DNA from: Clostridium sp.
Lineage (GTDB): Bacteria; Bacillota; Clostridia; Clostridiales; Clostridiaceae
Length of the DNA: 64,000 nt
NCBI RefSeq assembly: GCF_022482905.1
Contig: NZ_JAKVOI010000001.1
Coordinates: 1,179,958 to 1,243,957, forward strand
Direction of reading: 5' to 3'
The notes below the pieces were generated by a model, which made no database searches, had not been told where the DNA came from, and saw only the letters and a list, made by a program, of their open reading frames with translations. Made by a program: the position numbers and the translations under genes. Shown here piece by piece: positions 8,101 to 15,018 of this stretch (position 1 is its first letter; each line of letters opens with the position of its first letter).

Positions 8101-9306
8101 TTATCTTTTATTTTTTTTATTCAGTAATACTGCACGGTTTATTATTGAATAGCCATATTTTCTACGTATATATTCTATTACTGCTTCTATCTTGTCATAT
8201 TTGTTTCTGGAAGTTTCCATGTTTCTCGTTTTTGAAATATCAAATATCGATATCTGCTTGCCTTCATGATTATTTATAAAACCGCTGAGAGTTACTCCAA
8301 GAAGGCGTACAGGCATTTGAGAATTCCAGTTTTTTTCAAGCAGTCCAACCCCTGCAGAATAAATTTCTTTTACAAGAAAGGTTTCCTTTATTGTAGTCCG
8401 GCGGGTAATGGTTTTAAAATTATTATATTTTATGCTGATAGTAACTATACGTCCTTTTTTATTCTGTTTTCTGGCTGCCATTCCAACTTTGTCGGAGAGC
8501 TGCATTAAAATGCGTTTTGCCTGATCAATATTACAGATGTCTTTTGAAAGTGTCACGGATTTACCTATGGATTTTATATCATCATGTGAATGGGGTTTTA
8601 CAGGTGAATCATCTATGCCGTTTGCCAGTTCATAAATTTCCGAACCTGATTTCCCCAATTTTTTAATAAGGATGTTTTTGTTGTAATTTGCAATTTCACC
8701 TATGGTATTGATTTTCATGTTTCTAAGTTTTTCTGCAGTATGTTTTCCAATACCGTACATGGATTCAACCGGAAGATTCCACAGCTTTTTTTCAATATCT
8801 TTTCTCCAGAGTTCTGTAATACTTGAAGGCTTTTTTATTTCAGAAGCCATCTTTGAGAGAAATTTATTCTCGGATATACCTATGGAGCAGCTTAGTCCGA
8901 GTTCTTTTCCAATTTGCTTCATAATATCTTCCGCACATTTTCTTGGGTTTCCAAATATTCTTTCGCAGCCCGTCATATCAAGCCAGGCTTCGTCAATGCT
9001 GTTCTGTTCGATTGTCGGAGTATAAGAGAAAAGTATATCAATAACTTCATTGGACTTAAATCTGTAAAAATTGTGATCCGGAGCAATAACTGCAAGATCC
9101 GGACAAAGTTTTAAGGCATTGTTCAGGGTCATTGCAGTTTTTATTCCGAATTTTCGTGCTTCATAATTTGCTGTAAGTATTATTCCACAGCGTTTTCGAG
9201 GATCACCGGCTACTGCTGCCGGTATACCTGAAATTTCAGGATGTCGTGTTGACTCGCAGCTTATAAAAAAGGCATCCATATCTAAAAGAAAAATCGTCCT
9301 TTTCAT
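8101..9306 (-). CDS. dinB: DNA polymerase IV (Y-family translesion polymerase)
   Basis: A 401-residue error-prone polymerase for bypass of damaged template bases. Catalytic acidic residues are Asp9 (LLDMDAFF) and Asp105-Glu106 (NSIDEAWLD), with Phe14 in the steric-gate position. The helix-hairpin-helix region (YGIGKHTAEKLRNM) and a little-finger domain follow; the C-terminus is lysine-rich. Many pol IV proteins have YSIDEAFLD here, so NSIDEAW is a mild variation. The promoter has a LexA-type GAAC-N4-GTTC box touching its -35, so SOS induction is predicted. ATG 9306 follows an AGAGGAG site. Confidence 0.94.
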   Translation of the reverse strand: MKRTIFLLDMDAFFISCESTRHPEISGIPAAVAGDPRKRCGIILTANYEARKFGIKTAMTLNNALKLCPDLAVIAPDHNFYRFKSNEVIDILFSYTPTIEQNSIDEAWLDMTGCERIFGNPRKCAEDIMKQIGKELGLSCSIGISENKFLSKMASEIKKPSSITELWRKDIEKKLWNLPVESMYGIGKHTAEKLRNMKINTIGEIANYNKNILIKKLGKSGSEIYELANGIDDSPVKPHSHDDIKSIGKSVTLSKDICNIDQAKRILMQLSDKVGMAARKQNKKGRIVTISIKYNNFKTITRRTTIKETFLVKEIYSAGVGLLEKNWNSQMPVRLLGVTLSGFINNHEGKQISIFDISKTRNMETSRNKYDKIEAVIEYIRRKYGYSIINRAVLLNKKNKR

Positions 9307-9333
9307 GAAACATACTCCTCTTTTTTTATATAA

Positions 9334-9362
9334 ATTATAGCATAAAATCTGTGTATTGATAA
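9334..9362 (-). promoter_or_regulatory. dinB promoter
   Basis: On the minus strand TTATCA (-35, 9362-9357) and TATAAT (-10, 9339-9334) are spaced by 17 bases. The start is predicted about 30 bases before the dinB ATG. Confidence 0.7.
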
Positions 9363-9374
9363 GAACTTTTGTTC
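9363..9374. promoter_or_regulatory. LexA (SOS) box of dinB
   Basis: GAACTTTTGTTC is a perfect GAAC-N4-GTTC dyad, the core of the Gram-positive LexA/DinR box. It abuts the dinB -35 hexamer, a position suited to repression. Confidence 0.75.
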
Positions 9375-9464
9375 CAAGTAATTGTATATAATTACCCCGA
9401 ATATTATTTACTTTTTGATCAATACTAATTGGTGTAAATGATAAATGAAAGGGGATTTTATATT

Positions 9465-9632
9465 ATGGATGCACCTAAAATGCAAGTTAAATGTGGAGTT
9501 GATTCATGTCATTATTGGAAAAACAGTCATTGTAATGCCAATGACTTGGAAGTTAATGCCATGCACGGCAAGAACGCCAATACCAGTGATGATACATGTT
9601 GTACAACATTCAAACCACATGATGCAAGATAA
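9465..9632 (+). CDS. DUF1540 small Cys-rich protein
   Basis: A 55-residue protein with the DUF1540 pattern: VKCGVDSCHYWKNSHCNAND, then an aspartate-rich stretch DDTCCTTF. Five Cys plus His are positioned as potential metal ligands. An in-frame ATG at 9438 is rejected because the GAAAGGGG ribosome binding site (9447-9454) falls within it; ATG 9465 fits. The family is common in clostridia and bacilli and its role is unknown. The gene is monocistronic, ending at its own terminator just before the ilv T-box region. Confidence 0.85.
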   Translation: MDAPKMQVKCGVDSCHYWKNSHCNANDLEVNAMHGKNANTSDDTCCTTFKPHDAR

Positions 9633-9665
9633 CTATAATCTTGTATCAAATTAATTAATATTAAA

Positions 9666-9700
9666 AATGGGAATGGGTTTTCTATTCCCATTAATTTTTT
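9666..9700 (+). terminator. Terminator of the DUF1540 gene
   Basis: AATGGGAAT (9666-9674) pairs with ATTCCCATT (9684-9692), followed by AATTTTTT. Confidence 0.85.
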
Positions 9701-9705
9701 GCCTA

Positions 9706-9734
9706 TTGACATGAAATCCAATTTGTATTATACT
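9706..9734 (+). promoter_or_regulatory. Promoter of the T-box controlled ilv operon
   Basis: TTGACA (9706-9711) and TATACT (9729-9734) with a 17-base spacer. The start is expected near 9741, just before the first T-box. Confidence 0.8.
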
Positions 9735-9751
9735 TAGTTCAAATCTAATAG

Positions 9752-9968
9752 TAAAAGCTGTGACAGGGAATATTAAATATAAAGTTATTTTTAAGCGAAT
9801 GGGAGATGGTGTAAGCCCGTAAGTATCTTATATTGAAACTCACCCTTGAGCTGCAGGCTGAAATTATTTAAAGTAAGCTGTGCCGATGCAAATCGTTATT
9901 GAATTGAGTAATAAATTTGGGTGGTACCGCGAACAGACTTCTCGCCTCATGAGCAAGGCTGTTTTTTT
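9752..9968 (+). ncRNA. T-box leader 1 (Leu, CUC specifier)
   Basis: The conserved 3' T-box sequence GGGTGGTACCGCG is at 9919-9931. A terminator follows (AACAG 9932-9936 with CTGTT 9959-9963, then seven T). Stem I begins near 9757 (GCTGTGACAGGGAA). The specifier, read by alignment to the GAA-NNN-ACC pattern of known T-boxes, is CTC at 9839-9841, a leucine codon. Uncharged tRNA-Leu would stabilise the antiterminator and let transcription continue into the second leader and ilvB-ilvN. Its terminator stem is less perfect than that of the second copy. Confidence 0.9.
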
Positions 9969-10035
9969 ATGCTGATTTTGAATTGCTTTTAAAATTTATT
10001 GGATATTTAGTGTATAAAATATTTACAATAATTTT

Positions 10036-10050
10036 AACATTTTGAAAATT
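10036..10050 (+). promoter_or_regulatory. CodY-like box between the two T-boxes
   Basis: AACATTTTGAAAATT matches 12 of 15 positions of the CodY consensus AATTTTCWGAAAATT. It lies just upstream of the second putative promoter. CodY is the usual GTP/branched-chain amino acid-responsive repressor of ilv genes in Firmicutes. In A/T-rich DNA such a match can occur by chance. Confidence 0.35.
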
Positions 10051-10057
10051 AACTTTA

Positions 10058-10086
10058 TTGATTTAGTGTTATAGAAATTTGATAAT
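10058..10086 (+). promoter_or_regulatory. Possible second promoter upstream of T-box 2
   Basis: TTGATT (10058-10063) and GATAAT (10081-10086) are 17 bases apart. The start would fall near 10093, before the second T-box, so T-box 2 could act alone or in series with T-box 1. Confidence 0.45.
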
Positions 10087-10113
10087 GCAAATATGGATAT
10101 ATTTTTAATATAT

Positions 10114-10327
10114 AAAAGCTGTGACAGGAATAAATAAGTATTTGTAATATCTTAAAGCGAGTGGGAAATGGTGGGAACCCATAGATATTGTTTACTGAAA
10201 CTCATCCTTGAGCTGCAGGCTGAAATTATTTAAAGTAGGCTGTGCCGATGCAAATCGTTATTGAATTGAGTAATAAATTTGGGTGGTACCGCGAACAGAC
10301 TTCTCGCCCCATGAGAGGTCTGTTTTT
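10114..10327 (+). ncRNA. T-box leader 2 (Leu, CUC specifier)
   Basis: A second complete T-box, with GGGTGGTACCGCG at 10281-10293 and specifier CTC at 10201-10203. Its terminator is a 12-bp stem (10294-10305 with 10313-10324, one G-U pair) and T run. From the GAGCTGCAGG segment to the T-box sequence it is almost base-identical to leader 1, while stem I has diverged more. This suggests a fairly recent tandem duplication. The ilvB ribosome binding site AAGGAGAG is about 25 bases past the terminator. Confidence 0.92.
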
Positions 10328-10365
10328 ATATTATTTAAACTATTCTTTATTAAGGAGAGATAGAT

Positions 10366-11976
10366 ATGAAAGCTGCTGAAGCAGTTATCCAATGTTTAAG
10401 AAAAGAGAATGTAAGAACAGTATTTGGATATCCCGGTGCTGCAGTAGTTCCTATATATGAAGCTTTGAGAAAATCTGACATTGAGCATATACTTGTAAGG
10501 CAGGAACAGGCTGCCGGACATTGTGCCAGCGGATATGCCAGGGCTACTGGAAAAATCGGAGTCTGTATTGTCACTTCAGGTCCGGGTGCAACCAACTTGA
10601 TTACTGCTATTGCGGCTGCATATATGGATTCCATTCCCATGGTTATAATCACAGGACAGGTCAAATCCAATTTAATCGGAAGAGATGTATTTCAGGAATT
10701 GGATATTACAGGTGCTACAGAGTCATTCACAAAGTATAATTTTCTTGTAAAAGATTCAAAATTTATACCAAAGACTATAAAGGAAGCTTTTTATATAGCA
10801 GGAACTGGTAGAAAGGGACCGGTTCTAGTGGATATACCTGTGGATGTAATGGATGATGATATTGACTTTGAGTATCCAGAAGAAGTCAATATAAGAGGAT
10901 ATAAACCTACTACAAAAGGCCATATTGGACAAATAATAAAAATAGTGGATAAAATAAAAAACAGTAGAAGACCGCTGATATGTGCAGGAGGAGGTATTAT
11001 ACTTGCCCATGCGGAAACAGAGTTCAGACGGTTTGTGGAAATTTCCCATATACCTGTTGTAAATACGCTTATGGGGAAAGGAAGTATAAATGAAACAAGC
11101 AAATATCATGTTGGATTAATAGGAACTCACGGATTTGACTATGCCAACAAAGCTGTAGAAAATGCAGATGTACTGATACTCCTAGGTGCAAGGGCCACAG
11201 ATAGGACTACCTGTGGATTGAAGAATTTTGCGGAAAATGCAGATGTAATTCATATAGATATTGATCCGGCTGAAATAGGCAAAAACCTGAGGACAAATAT
11301 TCCTGTAGTCGGAGATCTAAAAAATATTATATTGCAATTAATAGCGGAACTACATGATTTGGATACAGGAGAATGGCTTGAGGAAATAAATCGTTATAAA
11401 GAAGAAAAAAATGCATCACCTGGATCGAGAAACAAAATAAATCCCGGATATGTACTAAATATTGTATCTGAAATGCTGGATGAAGATAGTATCATTACTG
11501 CAGATGTGGGGCAGAATCAAATATGGTGTGCGCATAATTTTAAAATAGTAGGGAATAGAAAATTTTTGACTTCAGGAGGCCTGGGTACCATGGGGTATTC
11601 ACTGCCTGCGGCAATAGGAGCCAAGATTGGATGTCCTGAAAAGAAGGTCATAGCCTTTATGGGTGATGGAGGCTTCCAGATGAGTTTTTTTGAAATGGCT
11701 ACGATTTCTGAATATAATATAGACATTACTATAATTTTGTTCAATAATTCCGGACTTGGCATGGTAAGGCAGATACAGGATAAGAATTTTTTATCTGAGT
11801 TTGGAGTGAATTTCAAATTCAATCCTGATTTTCTTAAATTGGCGGGGGCTTATGGAATAAGAGCAGTATGTGCTAAAAATGATATTGAATTCAATGAAGC
11901 TCTTAAATGTTCAATGGCTTCAAGAGGTGCCTTTTTGATAGAGTGTATTGTAGATCCTCACGAGAAGACTTTTTAA
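10366..11976 (+). CDS. ilvB: Acetolactate synthase, catalytic subunit (second copy)
   Basis: A 536-residue ThDP-dependent acetolactate synthase. It has GYPGAAVVPIYEAL, catalytic Glu47 (RQEQAAGHCASGYAR), FQELDITG and the ThDP motif from GDGGFQMSFFE to FNNSGLGM. It is about 30 residues shorter than the copy at 961, lacking part of that copy's linker and C-terminus. It is clearly a diverged paralogue, not a recent duplicate. The regulatory subunit gene follows after 14 bases, so this copy forms the classic two-subunit enzyme subject to valine feedback. The tandem Leu T-boxes upstream link its expression to leucyl-tRNA charging. Confidence 0.93.
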   Translation: MKAAEAVIQCLRKENVRTVFGYPGAAVVPIYEALRKSDIEHILVRQEQAAGHCASGYARATGKIGVCIVTSGPGATNLITAIAAAYMDSIPMVIITGQVKSNLIGRDVFQELDITGATESFTKYNFLVKDSKFIPKTIKEAFYIAGTGRKGPVLVDIPVDVMDDDIDFEYPEEVNIRGYKPTTKGHIGQIIKIVDKIKNSRRPLICAGGGIILAHAETEFRRFVEISHIPVVNTLMGKGSINETSKYHVGLIGTHGFDYANKAVENADVLILLGARATDRTTCGLKNFAENADVIHIDIDPAEIGKNLRTNIPVVGDLKNIILQLIAELHDLDTGEWLEEINRYKEEKNASPGSRNKINPGYVLNIVSEMLDEDSIITADVGQNQIWCAHNFKIVGNRKFLTSGGLGTMGYSLPAAIGAKIGCPEKKVIAFMGDGGFQMSFFEMATISEYNIDITIILFNNSGLGMVRQIQDKNFLSEFGVNFKFNPDFLKLAGAYGIRAVCAKNDIEFNEALKCSMASRGAFLIECIVDPHEKTF

Positions 11977-11990
11977 GGGTGGTGTTTAAT

Positions 11991-12476
11991 ATAAAGAAAT
12001 ATGTACTATCAGTATTGGTTGAAAATCATTCCGGGGTTCTAAGCAAGGTTGCAGGATTATTCAGCAGGAGAGGATACAATATTCACAGTCTTACGGTTGG
12101 AATTACTGAAGATCCTCAAATATCAAGAATGACAATTGTATCTGTCGGGGATGATTATATGTTTGAGCAGATAAACAAGCAGCTGAATAAATTGATTGAA
12201 GTTATAAAAGTAGTGGATTTAACCAATTTTTCAAAGACAGTTCACAGGGAGCTGTCACTTGTGAAGGTATCTGCAGATTCAGATAATAAATTGCTTATAA
12301 TACAGATAGCAAATACGTTCAGGGGCAACATAGTGGATATGAATGAAAAGAGTATTACAATCGAAATAACGGGAAGTGAGGAAAAGGTTTCTGCATTTAT
12401 AGAATTAATGAAACCCTATGGGATTAAAGAAAGCATACGAACAGGACTTACTGCACTTTCGAGAGGAGCAAATTAA
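11991..12476 (+). CDS. ilvN: Acetolactate synthase regulatory subunit, apparent ATA start
   Basis: A 161-residue small subunit that binds valine and activates the catalytic subunit. The N-terminal ACT domain begins KKYVLSVLVENHSGVLSKVA and contains RGYNIHSLTVG; the C-terminal domain (RELSLVKV, then IVDMNEKSITIEITG) is complete. The family normally starts MKKYVLSV; here the codon at that position is ATA (11991-11993), six bases after GGTGGTG. GTG codons at 11979 and 11982 are in frame but lie inside the ribosome binding site. Initiation at ATA is the simplest reading, with GTG 11982 the alternative. It is the last gene of the T-box operon. Confidence 0.88.
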   Translation: MKKYVLSVLVENHSGVLSKVAGLFSRRGYNIHSLTVGITEDPQISRMTIVSVGDDYMFEQINKQLNKLIEVIKVVDLTNFSKTVHRELSLVKVSADSDNKLLIIQIANTFRGNIVDMNEKSITIEITGSEEKVSAFIELMKPYGIKESIRTGLTALSRGAN

Positions 12477-12494
12477 AAAATATACTCTATAGGC

Positions 12495-12523
12495 TTGTTT
12501 TATATATAATATGATATTATAAT
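12495..12523 (+). promoter_or_regulatory. Promoter of the THF riboswitch-folT unit
   Basis: TTGTTT (12495-12500) and TATAAT (12518-12523) with a 17-base spacer. The predicted start is about 8 bases before the riboswitch P1 stem. Confidence 0.65.
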
Positions 12524-12537
12524 GGTTCATATAAAAA

Positions 12538-12646
12538 GTAGCAGAGTAAATATTATGCGTAAAGTGTTAGAGGATGGGAAGTTGTCTCTAAACGAAAAGC
12601 CCAAATTTCTTTGGAGCTTACGATATAATATTGCTTCCGCTGTTAC
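12538..12646 (+). ncRNA. Tetrahydrofolate (THF-I) riboswitch
   Basis: P1 pairs GTAGCAG (12538-12544) with CTGTTAC (12640-12646). P2 pairs an AATATTAT stretch near 12550 with ATAATATT near 12625. The P3 arm pairs GTTAGAG with CTCTAAAC. Conserved THF elements are visible: GCGTAAAGTGTTAGAGGATG near 12558 and the 3' segment TTGCTTCCGCTG (12631-12642). The gene downstream is a folate-type ECF S-component, the usual THF-I target, which supports the call. Confidence 0.88.
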
Positions 12647-12674
12647 ATTAAAGGGATATTGTATTTATTGTCTG

Positions 12675-12708
12675 TTTTCTCTTTAGTGTGACTACATTAA
12701 AGAGAAAA
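12675..12708 (+). promoter_or_regulatory. Hairpin between THF riboswitch and folT, likely expression platform
   Basis: TTTTCTCTTTAGTG (12675-12688) pairs with CATTAAAGAGAAAA (12695-12708), 14 bp with one G-U pair, then GAGGTGTTTTTG. The T run is short and displaced, so it may be a weak terminator or a folding switch. The ribosome binding site is 60 bases further on and is not occluded by it. Confidence 0.5.
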
Positions 12709-12782
12709 GAGGTGTTTTTGTGCTGTCATCAAATAATTAATGCTGTTGTGAAAATGATATTTTTAAAATATGGAGGAAAAGC

Positions 12783-13577
12783 ATGGAAAACAAAATGAAT
12801 ACAAAATCTGTTGTTACTACTGCATTGTTTGTAGCTGTTGCACTCGTTATAAGAAATTTTTCTATAAATATAGCGGCAGGCGGCATACTTACCATGAGGA
12901 TAAGTTTTGCTGCTATATTCTACGTACTTCCCGGCTTTTTATTCGGTCCTTTATATGGAGGGATTGCAGGCGGACTTGTTGATGTACTTGGATATATTAT
13001 GGCACCTATGGGTGGATATATTCCACTTTTGACCATAACCAACATAGTTGCAGGTGCCTTGCCGGCTCTTTTATGGAAACTTATAAAAAACTCAGATGTA
13101 AATAAAGTAAAAAAATTTTACAGAATATTTTTTATAGTTATGTTTCTTGTAGGGGTGATAAATTTTCTGTCAATAGAATTTATACCTGATACTTTATGGG
13201 GAAAGTTACTTATGATGACGGGAAAGAGGGCACAATATTTCGGCGTTGGTTTTATCATTGCAGCATCCATAGGACTTTTACTGTTTTTTGTAATCAATAC
13301 TTTGAATAAAAAAGGTGGAATATCCTATAAATATATAAATGGAAGATATTTTAAATTCGTCATAGTGCTCGGCATATCCGGAGTAATAGTATCTACCCTA
13401 AATACATATATACTTCTGATATTTACACCCGCCCTCATGACAAAAGGATTTATGGTACTCTGGATTCCAAGAATGTTCCAGACTATTTTTATAACACTTA
13501 TAGACTCCTATATCGTTTGCCTACTCGTGTATTACTACAATCTCGTTGAGAAGAAGATTGTTCAAAAAGTACAGTAG
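12783..13577 (+). CDS. folT: Folate-type ECF transporter S-component
   Basis: A 264-residue integral membrane protein of about six segments that captures a vitamin for an energy-coupling factor transporter. The N-terminal pattern (TALFVAVALVIRNFSINI, then LTMRISFAAIFYVLPGFLFG, then GGIAGGLVDVLGYIMAP) is that of the FolT/ThiT-like S-components. Folate is inferred chiefly from the THF riboswitch in its leader. There is no ATPase or EcfT gene beside it, so it is a group II S-component using a shared module. ATG 12783 lies six bases after GGAGG. It ends at a strong terminator. Confidence 0.87.
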   Translation: MENKMNTKSVVTTALFVAVALVIRNFSINIAAGGILTMRISFAAIFYVLPGFLFGPLYGGIAGGLVDVLGYIMAPMGGYIPLLTITNIVAGALPALLWKLIKNSDVNKVKKFYRIFFIVMFLVGVINFLSIEFIPDTLWGKLLMMTGKRAQYFGVGFIIAASIGLLLFFVINTLNKKGGISYKYINGRYFKFVIVLGISGVIVSTLNTYILLIFTPALMTKGFMVLWIPRMFQTIFITLIDSYIVCLLVYYYNLVEKKIVQKVQ

Positions 13578-13580
13578 CAA

Positions 13581-13611
13581 GAAAAGAACTTCCGAGCCGG
13601 AAGTTCTTTTC
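13581..13611 (+). terminator. Terminator of folT
   Basis: GAAAAGAACTTCCG pairs with CGGAAGTTCTTTTC across an AGC loop, with T-rich sequence at its 3' end. Confidence 0.85.
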
Positions 13612-13723
13612 TGTTAAATACTTCTTATACAGAAAAGGCGGATCAGGCAATAATTACATAACATTTTTAATATGATCAGAGTATAATAATATAGAATACC
13701 TTGGTAATAGTTTCTTAAATAGG

Positions 13724-13752
13724 TTGACAAAATGTGTATTTAAAAATAAAAT
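13724..13752 (+). promoter_or_regulatory. Promoter of the cysteine desulfurase-mnmA operon
   Basis: TTGACA (13724-13729), 17-base spacer, TAAAAT (13747-13752). The start is predicted near 13759, just upstream of a 27-bp dyad. Confidence 0.7.
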
Positions 13753-13767
13753 AAATTATATTACGAT

Positions 13768-13794
13768 GAATTCATAGTAAATTACTCTGAATTC
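13768..13794. promoter_or_regulatory. 27-bp dyad in the cysteine desulfurase leader
   Basis: GAATTCA (13768-13774) mirrors TGAATTC (13788-13794), and AGTAA (13776-13780) mirrors TTACT (13782-13786) around a single central base. Twelve of 13 half-site positions are symmetric. It lies about 10 bases after the predicted start, a roadblock position for a repressor. It could also form an RNA hairpin. No IscR or CymR consensus was recognised in it. Confidence 0.45.
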
Positions 13795-13834
13795 AAAAGT
13801 GGTATTTACTAATTTATTTACGGGAGAGATAGCT

Positions 13835-14986
13835 ATGGAAAGAGAAGTTTATATGGATTATGCTGCTACAACTTTTGTAAAACCAGAAGTTTTGAAGGCC
13901 ATGAGTCCGTATTTCAATAAATATTTTGGAAATCCATCATCACTTTATCATATATCGACAAGAAACAAAGTCGAGATAAACAGGAGTAGACAAAAGATAG
14001 CAGATGTAATAAACTCAGGAAGAGATGAAATATTTTTTACAAATGGAGGCTCGGAATCAGACAACTGGGCTCTTAAAGGTGCAGCATTTGCAAACAGGGA
14101 CAGAGGCAGACATATAATTACTACAAGTATAGAACATCATGCTATTTTAAATACCTGCAGTTATCTTGAAAAACAGGGATTTGATATAACCTATCTTTCA
14201 GTAGACAAAGACGGGTTTGTGAATGTAGATGAACTTAAAAGGGAAATAAGAGATGACACCATACTTGTTTCAGTAATGTTTGCCAACAACGAAGTGGGTA
14301 CTATCGAGCCCATATCCGAAATAGGAAACATTTTAAAGGACAGGAATATATTATTTCATACAGATGCAGTTCAGGCAATTACACATGTGCCTATTGATGT
14401 AAGAGCCATGAATATAGATCTTCTATCAATGTCATCCCATAAATTCTATGGTCCAAAGGGAATGGGAGCCCTTTATGTAAAAAAAGGAGTCAATATAGAT
14501 AATTTGATTCATGGAGGCGGACAGGAGCGAGGAAAAAGGGCAGGTACGGAAAATGTTCCGGGTATAGTTGGAATGGGCTGTGCAATAGAGCTTGCCTCAA
14601 AAAGTATGAAAGAGGAGACAGAAAGACTTACAGGACTTAGAGACAAGTTGATTCATGGCCTCTTGAAAATTCCAGGTACTAAACTGAATGGTCCTCAAGA
14701 TCACAGGCTTCCAGGAAATGTAAATATATCATTCAGTGAAATAGACAGTGAGATACTTCTTGTCGTACTCGACGATATTGGAATATGTGCTTCCAGTGGA
14801 AGCGCCTGCTCAGCAGGTGCAATTGAACCTTCTCATGTACTCACGGCAATGGGTATAGACAGGGAAGCTGCAAAAAGTTCCATAAGACTTACACTTGGAG
14901 CAGGTACTACGGAAGATGAAATTGATTTTGTAGTTGATAAAATAACTGATTCCATTGAAAGATTGAGACGGAATAAGCAAAATTAA
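13835..14986 (+). CDS. Cysteine desulfurase (NifS/IscS type)
   Basis: A 383-residue PLP enzyme that takes sulfur from cysteine for Fe-S clusters and tRNA thiolation. The PLP lysine is in SSHKFYGPKG (about residue 200), the PLP-contacting His in SIEHHAIL, and the persulfide Cys in SGSACSAGAIEPSHVL (about residue 324). A GTG at 13799 is in frame but has no ribosome binding site; ATG 13835 follows GGGAGAGA. No nifU/iscU scaffold or Rrf2 regulator is adjacent. The next gene, mnmA, consumes sulfur for 2-thiouridine, so this desulfurase probably feeds it. Confidence 0.93.
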   Translation: MEREVYMDYAATTFVKPEVLKAMSPYFNKYFGNPSSLYHISTRNKVEINRSRQKIADVINSGRDEIFFTNGGSESDNWALKGAAFANRDRGRHIITTSIEHHAILNTCSYLEKQGFDITYLSVDKDGFVNVDELKREIRDDTILVSVMFANNEVGTIEPISEIGNILKDRNILFHTDAVQAITHVPIDVRAMNIDLLSMSSHKFYGPKGMGALYVKKGVNIDNLIHGGGQERGKRAGTENVPGIVGMGCAIELASKSMKEETERLTGLRDKLIHGLLKIPGTKLNGPQDHRLPGNVNISFSEIDSEILLVVLDDIGICASSGSACSAGAIEPSHVLTAMGIDREAAKSSIRLTLGAGTTEDEIDFVVDKITDSIERLRRNKQN

Positions 14987-15018
14987 GAAAATTACAACGA
15001 AGATAAACGGGTGATAGG

